This document shows positions 1 to 13,800 of a stretch of 64,000 nucleotides of DNA, piece by piece (positions within the stretch are counted from its first letter, which is position 1; every line of letters begins with the position of its first letter). Position numbers and translations under genes: made by a program. The notes below the pieces were generated by a model. The model had not been told where the DNA came from and made no database searches. It saw only the letters and a program-made list of their open reading frames with translations. The stretch comes from Brachionus manjavacas (lineage: Eukaryota; Rotifera; Eurotatoria; Ploima; Brachionidae). The stretch spans positions 1,612,001 to 1,676,000 of the forward strand of contig JAHQIY010000001.1 of assembly GCA_019054805.1 (NCBI GenBank), given 5' to 3'.

Positions 1-1
1 C

Positions 2-3000
2 CTCACTTACTCGGCTAAAATAATCGTGGACATTGAATATACTCGTGGGAGCCAAAGAGTCATCCGCAACAATCTGGTCATCGGCCGACTACCTATAATG
101 CTAAGATCAAACAGGTGTAATTTGTATGACAAAAACGAGGCAGAATTGGCCAAAATGAACGAGTGTCCGCTAGATCCAGGCGGATATTTCATCACCCGTG
201 GCACTGAAAAAGTCATTCTCATCCAAGAACAATTGTCCAAAAATCGCATGCTGGTTGAGACCGACAAAAATGGCCAAATGACTTGTCACGTGACCAGTTC
301 GACCCATGCAACCAAAACAAAAACAATCATTTGCGAAAAACACGGAAAGTACTACCTCAAGCACAACAGTTTAAGCGAAGATATTCCATTGGTGATTGTG
401 TTCAAAGCATTGGGCATTACCTCGGACCAGGAAATAATTCAGCTAGTTGGCCTAGAGGAGTATGTAGTCGAGGCGCTGACGCCATGTATTTACGAGGCTC
501 ATTCTTTACAGGTATTTACACAGCAACAAGCGTTCAGCTACATTGGCGCCAAAGTAAAGTCAATGTCAGCGAAAAAAAATGACGAATCCTTTAAAAAGAG
601 CAAAGCTCAAGAGGGACGCGATCTTTTAACCAAGATCATAGTAGCTCATGTTCCAGTGATGGAAAGCAATCTTAAAATGAAGGCCATCTACATAGCTGTG
701 ATGATTAGACGCACCATATTGGCTAAATTGGGCAAAATTAGTGTTGACGACAGAGATTATTATGGAAACAAAAGACTCGAGCTAGCTGGTCAATTGATTT
801 CACTTTTGTTCGAAGATTTGTTCAAAAGATTCAACTCGGAACTTCAGAACATTGCTGAAAAAACAATACCCAAACAACGAGCTGCTCAATTCGACATTGT
901 CAAACACATTAGACAAGATTTGATCACCAATGGACTTGTAAATGCCATCTCAACCGGAAATTGGATAATCAAACGTTTTAAAATGGAACGCCAGGGCATC
1001 ACTCATGTTTTGTCTAGATTGTCATATATAGCTTGTCTTGGCATGATGACAAGAATAAGCAGTCAGGTAACTAAAAATTGACTTTGATTTTTTATGGGCA
1101 CTGTGAATTTTAGGACAAAAAACTTGCTTACTTTTTTTCTAAGCGAGTAAAATTGGTTTTGTAAATTAGCTTCTGACAATACTTAGCAATGAAATTTCCA
1201 TGCTTTTTAATGTTAAATTTTTTTTTTTTTTCAAGTCATCGAGTTAAATTCAATGACTTTGACTTAAAAAACAAGGGCAAATTGAAGTTTGAGATCAAGA
1301 TCAAATATAAATTGTAATATTTTTTTTAATAATAGAAAAGAAACAAATTTTTTCCAAAGCAATTACTTGACATGTCATGTCAAGTTTATTTTCATTTTTA
1401 AAATTTTAAAATGTCCCTTTTAATGGCACTTTAATAAGTTTAAATATTTTAATTGATTTTAATGAAAACTTACGTTTAGAGACAAAAAAATTTACTGTTT
1501 TAAATTATATAATTTATTGGAAAAAAAATCTTATTTTAGTTTGAATAAATGGATATGAAAGTTATAAATTTTAATTTTTGAATTAACTTTGCCTGAATTA
1601 TTTAAATTGTTGATTGTTTTTGTTAAATAAATTAGAAATTGATCATTTGATGATAATTTGATAATGAACCATTATTAGACATAACATGTCAAGTAATGTT
1701 TAGTATTTTTTTCTTAAAAATTATCAAAATCTTTAGCTTAATTAAGTTTTAAAATCTTAAATGATCGTTTTGATCTTAAAATTTGATTTTAAACTTCAAT
1801 TTGCCAAAACAAGTCTGCATTTTTAGAATTTTTTGCTTCAGATTGTAAATTTAAAAAAATCAAATGATTAATTTAGTTTTAAATTTTAATTGCTAATTAA
1901 TACATCAATCGTTTTTGCACCTTGATAGACTTACAGAAATTATTAAGAAAAAAAAAAAAAATTATTTCAATTTTAAGCAAATTGTTTTGATTTTAATTGA
2001 TTTTTAGTAAATAAAAAATTTAGCTTTAGTAAACACTATTTATTTAATTCATATAATCAGAATAAATAGCATATAAAATAATTAATTGAATTTTTTAATT
2101 TAAAAATAATAAAAATAAATCATCAATTTACTGGTCATAAGTGTCGTAGTAGTAGGTTTGCTACAAATAATCATATAAAATAGCATAAGCTTTAAACAAA
2201 AGTAAGAATGTAATATCAATCGATATTCAAATTACAAAATAATCTTATTTTAATTATTCTTCTAATCATCAATTGGTTTTCTGTTTTAAATATATTTCTT
2301 AATCTTTTTTAAACCGTCTTTTTGTTGATTTTTAATTTGTCTTTAAAGTTTTAGAAATAAATATTTTTGAATAATCAATTAAATATCGATAAGAATAGTA
2401 TTATTTTTTTATGAAAAGATTAAACATTTAATGTTTAAATGAAAAAACTAAAATTAAAAGCTAATTTGATAATTTCTGCGAAATTTTAATCAATAAATTC
2501 TAGTTACCTGATAAATTTTTTAATTTTTTTTTATTTTAATTTTTTAAAATATTCCTCAAAAACTGCATATTATAAAATTACTCTGCTTGAATTTGTCTAT
2601 AATCTTTTAAAAATTATCCATAATTTATTTATTATTACTTATTTTTGTATCTGAACCGAACTTAATTTCTTTCAGATTTCGACAAAAAATATTTTGAAAA
2701 ACGGTAATACAAGAAATAGAGTTGAAGACTTGACATAAGAAAAACACAAATAATTCTTAATAATTTTTTTTTGTTTCAAGTTAAGCGAACTTAATCAATT
2801 AATTTCTTTTTTAATTATTTGATCTTTTTTTATTGTTCAATATTTTTTTGACATTTTAGCATTATTTTTTTATAATTTTAAAAAATCATTTAAGTAGGAG
2901 AAGTAGTAGTAGTATAATTTTTTTGCGACAATTCTAACCCCTTGTAGGATGACACAAGTTAGCTTGTAGAAGCATTGCTGCTCATAGAGTTTTTTTATAC

Positions 3001-5223
3001 TCGCTTCTTACGTCTTTAAGCATCAGTGTTCTAGTTAGAATAGTAAATAATTCAGCAATAATTCTTGGTAGAATTTTGTGGATTTTTACCAGAATGAAAA
3101 AAAAATCGTAAACATTTTTTTTTTAATTTTTAGTTTGAAAAAACTCGTAAAGTATCGGGTCCACGTTCTCTCCAGCCATCTCAATGGGGTATGCTCTGTC
3201 CCTCTGACACGCCAGAAGGTGAAGCTTGTGGTTTGGTAAAAAATCTGGCTCTAATGACACATATAACAACTGATGTTGAAGAAAAGCAACTGATTCGTCT
3301 AGTTTTCAACTTGGGTGTCGAAGATTGCCACTCATTATCTGGCCTAGAGATAAGCAATAGACAAAACTACATTGTTTTTATTAATGGCAATATTATAGGC
3401 ATGATAAAAGACCAGGAAAATTTTACCAAAACACTTAAGCTGCTGCGCCGCAAACGCTATGTAAGCGAATTTGTCTCAGTTTTTGTGTCACATACGCACC
3501 GATGCGTATACATTTCATCTGACGGAGGACGTCTATGTCGTCCTTATATAATAGTCGAAAATGGAGTTGCCAAACTCACCCAACAACACATAAATGAGCT
3601 TAATTTGGGCTCGAAAAATTTCGACTATTTCCTCAAAAATGGAATCATTGAATATTTGGATGTGAACGAGGAAAGCGATGCTCAAATAGCTGTTTACGAA
3701 AAAGACATAACCCTAAAGACAACTCATTTGGAAATCGAGCCATTTACACTTTTGGGTGTTTGTGCCGGCCTAATTCCTTATCCCCACCACAACCAATCCC
3801 CACGAAATACATATCAATGTGCCATGGGCAAACAAGCAATGGGCACCACTGGTTTCAACCAGCAAAATCGCATCGACACACTCTTGTATTCGTTGGCTTA
3901 TCCTCAAAAACCAATGGTCAAAACCAGAACAATTGAGTTGATAAATTTTGAAAAGCTGTCAGCTGGCCAAAATGCCATAGTTGCCGTAATGAGCTATTCT
4001 GGCTATGACATAGAAGACGCTTTAATTCTAAACAAGGCGTCCACTGACCGAGGCTTCGGTCGGTGTCTAATTCATAAGAAACAAGTAATTTCTCTGAAGA
4101 GATACACAAATCAGTCGTATGACAAAGTTATGGGTCCGATGCTGGATGCAAAAACTAAGAAACCAATTTGGAGACATGAATTGTTGGATTCAGATGGCAT
4201 TGCAGGTCCTGGCGAACGAGTTGACAACAAACAAGTATTGGTGAACAAGTACTCGCCAATAGTTACTGAAGCAATGGCAAAAACAACACCAGGCCAAAGT
4301 GAAAACAAAACTGAAATGAGAGAAACTCCGTTGATCTACCGGAACCCGGTGGAAGCAAGTGTGGAAAAAGTAATGATAACCAGCAATAATGACGATGCTT
4401 TTTTGATCAAATTGCTAATGAGACAGACTAGGCGACCAGAAATAGGAGACAAATTTAGCAGTCGTCATGGTCAAAAGGGAGTAGTCGGTCTAATAGTTGA
4501 CCAAGAGAATATGCCATTTACAGAAAGTGGAATATGTCCGGATATAATTATGAATCCGCATGGCTATCCATCTAGAATGACTGTGGGAAAGTTGTTGGAA
4601 CTAGTGGGCGGAAAAGCCGGAGTACTCGAGGGAAAATTTCATTACGGCACTGCTTTTGGCGGCGACAAAATTCAGGACATATCAACTATATTGATTAAGC
4701 ATGGGTTTAATTATTTGGGAAAAGATTTTATAACATCGGGTATTACAGGCGAACCGCTCAGTGCCTATATTTATTTTGGACCTATTTTTTATCAAAAATT
4801 AAAACATATGGTTCAGGATAAGATGCATGCTAGGGCGAGAGGACCGCGAGCTGTGCTGACTCGACAGCCTACTGAGGGCAGATCCAGAGATGGTGGCTTG
4901 AGACTTGGCGAAATGGAACGTGACTGCTTGATCGGATATGGTGCAAGGTGAACAAAAAAATTTCTAAAATATTTTATTAATTAAAAAATTTTCAAAATTT
5001 TAAAAGTATGCTGTTGATGGAAAGATTAATGATTTCGAGTGATCAATTCGAGGTTGACTTGTGCAATAATTGTGGTTTATTGGGCTACTCGGGTTGGTGT
5101 CACTATTGTCAGTCTTCGTCTAATGTCTCCTCTCTAAAAATACCATACGCATGCAAATTATTATTCCAAGAAATGCAGTCAATGAACATTGTTCCCAAGT
5201 TAAAATTAAAATCGCAATATTAA
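2..5223 (+). CDS. POLR3B: DNA-directed RNA polymerase III second-largest subunit (RPC2), 5'-partial
   Basis: Second-largest catalytic subunit of RNA polymerase III, which transcribes tRNA, 5S and other small RNAs in the nucleus. Three exons are visible: 2-1066, 3134-4947 and 5007-5223. Introns are 2067 and 59 bp, both GT...AG, and all phases agree. The visible part is 1031 residues; roughly the first 100 residues of the family lie outside the window. Family hallmarks seen: the [12 protein letters not shown] block near 165-200, [12 protein letters not shown] at the start of exon 2, SGYDIEDA near 4000, [13 protein letters not shown] near 4447 (hybrid and metal-contact region), and the C-terminal zinc site C-x2-C...C-x2-C in exon 3 (CNNC, CHYC). 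The C-terminus ([11 protein letters not shown]...) matches the Pol III paralogue rather than RPB2 or RPA2. An AATAAA-like signal follows at about 5251. The frame is intact. Confidence 0.96.
1067..3133 (+). other. Large first visible intron of POLR3B
   Basis: A 2067 bp AT-rich intron, against 59 bp for the other visible intron of this gene. The donor is CAG|GTAACT and the acceptor TTTTTAG. It holds one complete TIR element (1276-1805), and short TAG repeats near 2146 and 2899. No further coding sequence was recognised. Confidence 0.85.
1276..1805. mobile_element. Non-autonomous DNA transposon (TIR GGCAAATTGAAGTTT, 8-bp TSD)
   Basis: The ends are inverted repeats starting GGCAAATTGAAGTTT (left arm 1276, right arm ending 1805). 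The flanks are an exact 8-bp duplication, AAAACAAG, at 1268-1275 and 1806-1813. The interior is AT-rich and non-coding. Target duplications of 8-9 bp in this family (see 10943-11144) suggest a Mutator- or hAT-type mobiliser; the superfamily is inferred. Confidence 0.75.
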
Positions 5224-5357
5224 AATTGATTGATAATTATTTCTATTATTGAATAAAAAAAAATACTTAAAATACTTAAAACAGAAAATTTTATCTAGAT
5301 TTTTTAAACCCTATTCTAACAATAGAGATAAGTTCGGCTAAATTTAAAGATATAAAG

Positions 5358-5674
5358 CAGGCTTGTTTTTAAGTCATAGTTTTAAGTCTAAGTCAGAAAA
5401 ATTTAAGTCGAAGTTATGACTTGAGTTGAATTTTTTTTTTTTTAAGTCAAAGCCAATGTCTTAAAAATTTTTTTCATTTTTTTTGTGAAATTTAGTCGAG
5501 TCAACTAATTTTCTGATTTTAAAACTAAACTTTTTTTGGATTAAAATAAAAAATAATATTTATTTTTTAGTTTAAAAATCAGAAAATTAGTTGACTTTAC
5601 TGAACTTCACTAAAAAAAAAATTTTAAGTCATTGACTTGACTTGACTTAAGACTTGTGACTTAAAAACAAATCT
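5358..5674. mobile_element. hAT-type MITE with exact 8-bp target duplication
   Basis: The termini are CAGGCTTGTTTTTAAGTC at the left and its near-inverse (CAGATTTGTTTTTAAGTC read from the right end). The flanks are an exact 8-bp duplication, ATATAAAG, at 5350-5357 and 5675-5682. CAG-type ends plus an 8-bp duplication are typical of hAT transposons. The interior is built of repeated AAGTC/GACTT motifs and has no coding capacity. Confidence 0.85.
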
Positions 5675-6559
5675 GATATAAAGATATTCTATTAAAAATT
5701 TTATTAATTTAAATTAATTAAATATTTTTATGAGAAAACAGAGAAGATTTTAACCGATTACAAAACAGTTAAAACAGAGATTTTGTTTTTCGACTGAATT
5801 AACTTTTTGTAGATTTTATTATTTTACAAATTTATCCTGATCTATTGCTCATGTCCTGAATATTCCACTGATAACAATGATTAATGCTGAAAATTTTTAA
5901 AAACAAATCAACAATTGACTGGAGATATTAATTTTAATTATCATTTTTAAATACCTTCAGAATTTAATTATTCTTATTATTTTTTTAATAATCATCAAAT
6001 TGATCATATAAGGTTCATTATTCAACTCGTTTAATTTTTTTTTGATTTTCGCAACTTGAAATTTCCATTTTATTGCATAATTTTACACAAAATATTGTTA
6101 AAAAATGTATTAAAAGGTAATTTTTTGTGATAAAAGGTAATTATGAAAAAATTTTGTTCTAAATGAATTTTTACTTAATGAATACTTAATAAAATTTATT
6201 ATTTTCTAACCTTTCTTTATGTACATTCTTGTAACTATATATTAGAAATTTCCTATCTTTATTTTAAATTTGTAAATTTAATTAAATGTTAAAAAAAAAA
6301 AAAAAAAAATAAATAAATGCTGTAACACATGTAACAATCTATTACAATTTAAGTCTTCTTAACATTCATTTATTTGCTAATTTTTTTTTTTTTTTTTTAA
6401 TCATATAATCAATAATCAATTGTAACTAACCTATTTATGTAATTAATAATCTCTTAGTTTTTTATACTATTGAACCATTATTTAATTCATTTTTATTTAT
6501 TTCTTATTCATGACTAATTTTTTGAATTACTTTTAATCTACTTAACTCATCAATCTGTA

Positions 6560-6702
6560 TAATCTCTCGTATTCGTCTTGTACCTCAGTTTCGTCTCTGT
6601 TACTTTCATTGTAGTTCCTTAATTAATCTCTCGATTTTTGCGCAATTAGCTACCATAGATGGCTTCCGAGTAAGTCATCTCCGCAAGCTCGCTTGCTGTA
6701 GC

Positions 6703-6743
<41 letters not shown>
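6560..6743 (+). mobile_element. Probable 3' tail of a non-LTR retrotransposon with ATT repeat
   Basis: A GC-richer segment ends in a perfect hairpin GCAAGC-TC-GCTTGC (6682-6695), followed by a run of ATT units to about 6743. A 3' hairpin plus a microsatellite tail is also seen on the recognisable non-LTR copies at 12.2, 22.1 and 22.7 kb. No reverse transcriptase sequence is visible here, so the identification rests on this analogy. Confidence 0.35.
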
Positions 6744-6744
<1 letters not shown>

Positions 6745-7844
6745 TAAAAACCTAAAATTTTTTTTTTTGATCTTTCGGTAACCAAACATCTTTCAGCCTT
6801 CTTCCAGCACTCATTAAACGACATATCAACCGGAATCAATATAGCCAAATAAATTTAAAATACAATTTCAAAGAGAATCTTTTTTGAATATTTAAAGATT
6901 ACTTTTGATTTTTCTGATAAAACGCTAAGATATTACTCAAAAATTATCCAGGAATAATATTTATTATCATGATGAGAAAACAGAGGAGATTTTAACTGAT
7001 TACAAAAATGTGATTAACACGTCACAAAACAGTTAAAACAGAAATGTTTTTAGTAACTTGAAGTTCATGATCATGGTCACATGATAAAAGCTTAAATGAT
7101 TGAAATCCTAATAAAATCGATAAAATTAGTTTTTTTTAATTTTTTTGATTAAACTGAAAATGTTTATTTAAAAAAAAATTCTAATAGGTTTTTAATCGAT
7201 TCTTCTAAAGGCTCTATTAAAAAACTTTAAATGATTCTTTGAGCGCTTATTAATTCTAAAATTTGATAAGCTCAGAAACTTTTTACAAAGAAACACTAGT
7301 TAAGCGAATGCTAGCTAGTGTTTTATAGAACATTTAATTCAGTTGTAATAAAGTGAGGAAGTAGAAATTAGAAAACTGAATTAAAGTAAATACATATATA
7401 AATATACATATATAAAAAAAGCAAGTAAAATTTGACTTTGGGATTGAAGCTAAGCTGCAACATCACACGAACAACATCATGGAATGTGGGATACACTTTA
7501 TGATAGCTCCTTACACTAAATTAAACTTTAACTTGGAATTATAAAATAATAGGAAAAAACAATAAGTAGACCTTAAATAAATAACCGTAAATTTAAGTTT
7601 TCAATTTTATATTTTTAAAAATTTGATTTGAAGAGATTGGAAAAAAAAGCAAAAATTTTTTAGCATTTTTTATTTGGATTTAAAAAAAAACATGTAAAAT
7701 TTAAAAATCTGAGTAATTTTTACTCATCAAAAAAAAACGAATTTGCTCTGATATCTAATTTCTTAGATCCTATGATTTGAATGCAAAATGTTAGTATTTC
7801 ATTTCAATAAATTAACGATTAAAAACACTTAAAAATGCTTCTAT

Positions 7845-10800
7845 TTAAATAGCTTTTACTTCTGGCAAATATTGTTCCCACACTTTGACAATCTGAAAAA
7901 AAATGATTCAAATTAGTAACTATTAAAACAATCACTTTGAATTAAATACCGTTTCTTGATTATGCAAAAGAGCTTCCAAGTATTTGGTCAGTTGTGTTTT
8001 GAACTCGGTGGCTCGATTCAAATCAAAATTCTTAATTTCTTCTTTTATATTCTTTGAAATTTGTTCAAAATCCTGCTTGGCCTTGGCCGCCTTGCTCTCC
8101 CACTCGTTTATCTCAGCCATAACTGCCGGCACTTTGTCCAATTTATTAGTCGCCTCCAATTTTGTCTTGCTCTCCTTTTTGGCCTTGAGAGTCTCTTCAG
8201 CTCGTTGCCAGTTGCCGAATGTTTTAATCCTCTGAAAAAGCACCTCTTTTATGTTATCAAACAAACACACATAATCCTTAATCAATTCTGCAAATATAAA
8301 GTAATCTGAATTAGCCTGGTCTAGATAGATCTGGTCAATTTTCTCATATGCTTCGCCCAAATGTGAAAGAGCACGCGACAAATTCAACTGCTCTTCGGCA
8401 TTGGCCAGAATAGCCGTGGTCTTGGAAAACTCTTTGGTGGAAGCGGCCAAGTCTTTTCGCCAAGCGTGCAAATACTCGGCCACTGAATGCAATTTTTTGT
8501 ACTGAACATGCAAGTTCTCAATTTGTCGCGACTTTTCCTCGAACCACTAAAAGACAAAATTTCAATTTAAAATTGCTGCTAATCTAATTTAAGTGTGAAC
8601 ATTAAACCATGCATCATTTTTTAATATTTAAAAGAACAAAGTCCGAGTCTAATTTGACTCGAGGCTTTGGTCTCTAACTAATAGACTTTTATTCTAACCT
8701 CACACTCCTCATCGAAAAATTCAATGCCCGATACGCATAATGATTGAAGTAAGTAAAACGATAGTTTTTCGCTTAGCTAAGAAAATTTTCAATAACATGG
8801 TTATTTTTGTGAGCATGCAGTGGAATCACCTAATTTTTAAATGAAGGCTCGGTAATCATTTTTATTTGAAAAAGTGAACTCAGCAAATAGATGTCTATTA
8901 AATGGCTAAAATTTCAAGTCTTAAGTTAAGTCAATGATTAAATTTTATTTTATTTTTTTTATTATTTTTCAAAGTCAATTTTATTCTCTTTATTCAATTG
9001 AAGTATGAAATTGCATCATGGTGTCCATTTTATGAAAAATATTTATTTTTTTGAGCAGTAGAAACTCGGGTCACGTCTACTATTTGAACAAATGTTCAGT
9101 CAAATCTGAACAAAAATTAGCTTTTTGTTTATTCTAAAATAAGTGAACATCTTTTTTTGTGCTTCAAGAATATGTATTTCTTACTTTGTCTTGATTTTTT
9201 TTTGCCTATGAGGCTTGAATCTAATAATAAATAAATATATAATGTAATTCAAAAATCTAGACTGTGTTTAAATTGCAATAAAAAAACTTTATTTAATTTT
9301 CAAACAGGAATTTCAATAAAAATATGTATTTTGAATTGTTTTTTTTAATTCTTTTTTTTTCAATGCTTAAAAGGTGAAAAACAATGATTCATATAACCGT
9401 TCAGTTTAATAAATAAAATTATATTAAAAAATATTATTGAAATTAAAAGAAAGTTAAAAATATTATTATATAAATATTTATTGGATGTTACTCTTCTTTT
9501 GACTTAAATTTAATTATTTTATTTTCATTTTAATTTTTTTTTAGATCACCTATAAGGCGTCCATTAAATAAATAAATAAATAAATATAAGAAATCAGATT
9601 GATCAAATTTCAGTTTATGGTAAAATTTTCATGATCATGCTCAAAAGATATACTAATAAAGGATTTTAAGCATTCTTAATTGAAAAATTAAATGCATAGA
9701 GATATTTTCATGTGTTAAACCATAAAGTTCTCGACAAAAGATCATATTCTCAAACTCACGAACACCGTTATCAATTCTTTCAAATCAAAAAATTTATGTG
9801 GAACCGTAATGTTTGATATTAAAAAAGCATTTGATAGGGTTTGGTATGATGGACTTTTATTTAAACTAAACAAAACCAGACTAGTTGTCTATATAATAAA
9901 CTGGATCAGTAACTTCATTTGAAGCCGCAGATTCAAAGTAAAATATCAAGAGGTCCTCTCACAAGACTTTAACATCAAGTCCGGTGTTCCACAAGGCTGC
10001 ATATCACCAACACTATTCTCAATCTACTTCTCTAACCTGAGTGAAAAACTGAAAGAAAATCACAAAATTAATGCTGACGACTAATGCATTCATGTAGCAA
10101 GACCAAATATCAGTTAAACGATTAAAACCAATCTTACTAGAGGAAATAAATAAAATATACTCGTTTTGTGAAGTATGGTGTCTAAAACTCAACTCAAGTA
10201 AAACTATCTATACAATCTTCACACCTACTGGAAAAAGAAAATCGTTCGAGCGACTGTATTCAATAGATTTAGCTTTAAATAACCATAAAAAAGCTCTTGA
10301 TCAACATCTAAAACTCCTCGGTATATTATTCGACCCAAAATTTAGCTCTATGAAACACATTTAACACATAAGTGACAAAGTCACTGACCGACAGAATGGA
10401 ATAAAAGCCTTGAAAGAACAACTCTGGTCATTAAACACACAATTATTATTAGACTTTTAAGAAACATGCATACAATCCATTTTCGAATAAGTCATAGTTA
10501 TTGCAATTATTACATCCAAGAATGCACTTGACCGCCTACAAATTTTCCAAAACAAAACTCTTCGCCTTTGCCTTAGCTCTGACTACATGAATAGTACTGA
10601 ACATATTCACTCACAAGCTAAAATCGAAATGATAAAGCCACGGCCTTTAAATTTAACTCACAGTTACTACGACAAAATCTTCATCAATGAAGAAAACCAC
10701 CAAGTAATATATGAAATAATTGAACAAAATCAAATCAACAGAAATTACAGAACAAAAAAATTAAAATTTTTGAAATAAATTAAACCATAAACAATGTTAA

Positions 10801-13800
10801 ATCTTACACAGATAGTAGTAGTAGTAGTTATAATGAATAGAATAGAATTATAAATAAAATGAATAGAATTTTTGCAGAAGAAAGCAGATATAAAAAATTT
10901 AGTTACTTAGAAAATATGTTTCTGTAAAATGATTTAAAATTGGGCACCTTGAAGTTTAAGATCAAAAAGTATTTAATTCGATTGCACAATTTAATTGCAG
11001 AGTTTTTGCAGAGCCTTATCTAATATTTAGCATGTTTTTAGAATTAGTTAACATTTTTGCAGAGAGATTTAATCAAATACCATTAAAAAGTTAATAAAAG
11101 ATACATTTTGATCTGATTTTTTTGATCCTAAACTTCAAGATGCCTTAAAATTGTAGATTTCTTGAAAACCTTTTTTAATGATAACTTTTGAGAATAATAA
11201 TTTAAATTTGACATTAAACTATAAACCACCAAATTCAAAAACTCTAATATTGGATTAAATTAGATAATAAAATTTCAAAAAAATAAATCTTTTCAATTTT
11301 TTATTTTCTTTCATGTTGTTTTATCAATTAAGTTCATAAAACACAATATTGTCATATTTAATTAATGCGATATTTTTTTTAATTTTTAGAAGGCTTTAAA
11401 GAAAAATGTAATATTAATTTAGACTTTTTTATTTATTTGTTTATCTGTGACGAACTAAAGCTTTTTAGATAAAAAAATTTATAAAAAAATTCTCTTCACC
11501 TGCAAAAATTTTAGTAAAGAATAAGATTTTATCCTCAAAAAACACAAATTATGACAATAAATTACAAATTAGTAAATCTTGAGTTAAAAAAACAAAATAT
11601 TTAAGAAATTAACAGATTAAATTAATTTGGGATAACCATAATACAAAATAAAGCTAAATCCATTAGCAAGAGAGGAGACCAGCAACCTGGAAATCATTTA
11701 ATGCTCTAAAAACACAAGAAAAATTGAAGACAAAACCCTTAACCCAAATATGAAGTGCTATCTTTCAAAACCTTCACATGACCCAAATTTAATTAGGGAA
11801 TATAAAATTATTATCTTAATAAAACGGAAACAAAGAAACTCAAAACACTAGAAGGAATAATGATAAAAAAATTCCTGGACCTAATAAAAAAACCTGCACT
11901 ACAAACTTTTTATTTTTAATTTTAAAATTTAAGTTTATTGATTAAATAACTTAATTATCCGAATTTACTTACAATGACATGTCACTAAAAAATTAAAAAA
12001 TTTAAATAAATTTGGCCCATGTTAAAAAGAAAACATCTGACTATAACATAGCCAAAACACATAGTTTATTCATTTTTCATTTTTTAAAGAATTTTATATA
12101 AGCTTAAAAATTGATAATACTTTTAAAATGTGTTCACTTTTTATTACAAGTCACTAAAATTGAATTTTTTTTTTTTTTTAAATTGCTCAATTTTGAATAA
12201 CATGTCACCCAATTCGGATGATTACGTTAAATAAATCATTAGTCGGATCAATTTTAGACTTTTCTTTTCCTTGTTTGAATTCATTTTCAGAAAAAAATAT
12301 CAAAAAACTACAAGCAATTCAGAATACAGCAGTCAGATTTATCCTTAAGTTAAAATATGATACTCCTTCCAACATGTTGCATCATGAGGCTCTTAATAAA
12401 CTTAAATTACTAGCAGTCTCAAATCGGCTTTTTGAGTTGAGTGAGAGATATGTTGGGACAGGACTGAGTGATTCTATTCCATTGATTGTCACACAAAGAA
12501 GGTTTCGAATCGAGATATATTGAATACCCAACTCCATTGTGTAATTGCTACCTTACTATTTCCTCTTTTTTTCATGAAGCTTCAACTTCAACTGCTAACT
12601 TCTGTCACATGTGACACACTTTTTCAATATATGGGTCTTTTTAACTTTCTTTACATTTTATTTTAGCTTATTTAACTTTATTTTTATTTTTAATTTTAAT
12701 TTTATTTTTAATAGTTTACTCGGAAGGAGCTCTAGCTCGATACAGAAAACAATTAAATAAATAATAAACCTGTACTTTTAAAAATAAAATATTTTTGTGA
12801 GCCACTTCATTTAGAAAAAAGGCACAAGACCACTGTTAGCATGTGTCACCTACCTGATCAGTTTCTTCCATTTTGACCGCTATTTTAGTCACGCTGTCGG
12901 TGACACTCTTGAACATTTTGAGCATTCCAGCACCACTTAGCGCTGACGTGTTGTTAGCTTTGGGCAACTCGTCAGATATCTCGAGAAAGTCTCGAAAGTC
13001 TGGATCGTATCTGAACGCTTTGTGAGCGGCCAATCGTTGCAAAAAGCGCTCTAAAGCAGCGCGTCTCTTTTCCAAAAAGTCAATCGGCGTGGTCTCCGAG
13101 TCTTTGGACATTTTTACTTTGGCCATGCCGATCATGTCCTTCTCGGGCGCCGGCGGCAGTATTCGACCCGCGGGCAAGTGTTTTTCCTTGAGTTTTTCGA
13201 ACAATGACAAAAAGTCGCTGAAACGACGATTGGTCGTGAACTCTTGACTTTTGAACACGGCTATGTTGGTTTTAACAGTCACTTTGTAGACCATGTACGA
13301 GCCCATGCCGTCTCCAATCTTGTGCGGCTCGCTCAGCCCTATCTCCAAATGCTTGTCCTTTTCGTCATCGTCCTCTTCGATGTTTCTGGTGTACAACTGC
13401 GGGCTTTGTAAAGACTCGGTCCTTGCATCGCTCTTCGACTCTTGGTTGAGCTGGTCTTTTGGCTCGATGGAGACGGCCGGCGTCACTGGATCCGGCTGAA
13501 CGTGTACATCGTTTGGCGGCTTAGGCGTGGAGACCGTGTTTTTGTTGGAGAAAGAGAACGGGTCGTCGTCTTCTTCTAGTTGTTCTTCAGCGGGTTCGTT
13601 TAGGTTAACCTCGTTCATGGGCTTGTTCAAGCGGAACAGCTCGTCCATGTCTTCTTGTTTCTTGGGCTCCGGGTCGCTGATTGTCGAGTAGAACATGTCG
13701 TCCGGCGCCACTGGCTTTTCTGGCGTCGACTCCTCGTCCAAGTCGATGTTTGTGCCGAGATCGATCTCGGTTGCTTGTGGTTCGTCGCTTTCCGGTGGCG

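Larger units (their letters stand above)
5224..7844. other. Intergenic region between POLR3B and the sorting nexin (convergent genes)
   Basis: Very AT-rich and non-coding. It holds a complete hAT-type MITE (5358-5674), a probable retrotransposon tail ending in an ATT-repeat microsatellite (6707-6743), and a diverged member of an AT-rich repeat family near 7056-7215 that also occurs near 15120 and 62218. No gene seen. Confidence 0.6.
8547..12853 (-). other. 4.3-kb transposon-bearing intron of the sorting nexin gene
   Basis: Between donor CAG|GTAGGT (minus strand, at 12853) and acceptor TTTTAG at 8547. Contents: a tail of AAAT units at about 9566-9590, a decayed reverse transcriptase (9745-10780), a 202-bp MITE with a 9-bp target duplication (10943-11144), and a 5'-truncated non-LTR element (12239-12768). 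The retroelements run opposite to the host gene. Confidence 0.8.

Noticed and set aside
1220..1275. Possible extra hAT-type MITE (AAGTC-rich) left of the element at 1276
   Set aside because: No matching inverted end or target duplication could be found.
6707..6743. ATT repeat considered as a CRISPR-like or regulatory array
   Set aside because: Simple trinucleotide microsatellite without spacers.
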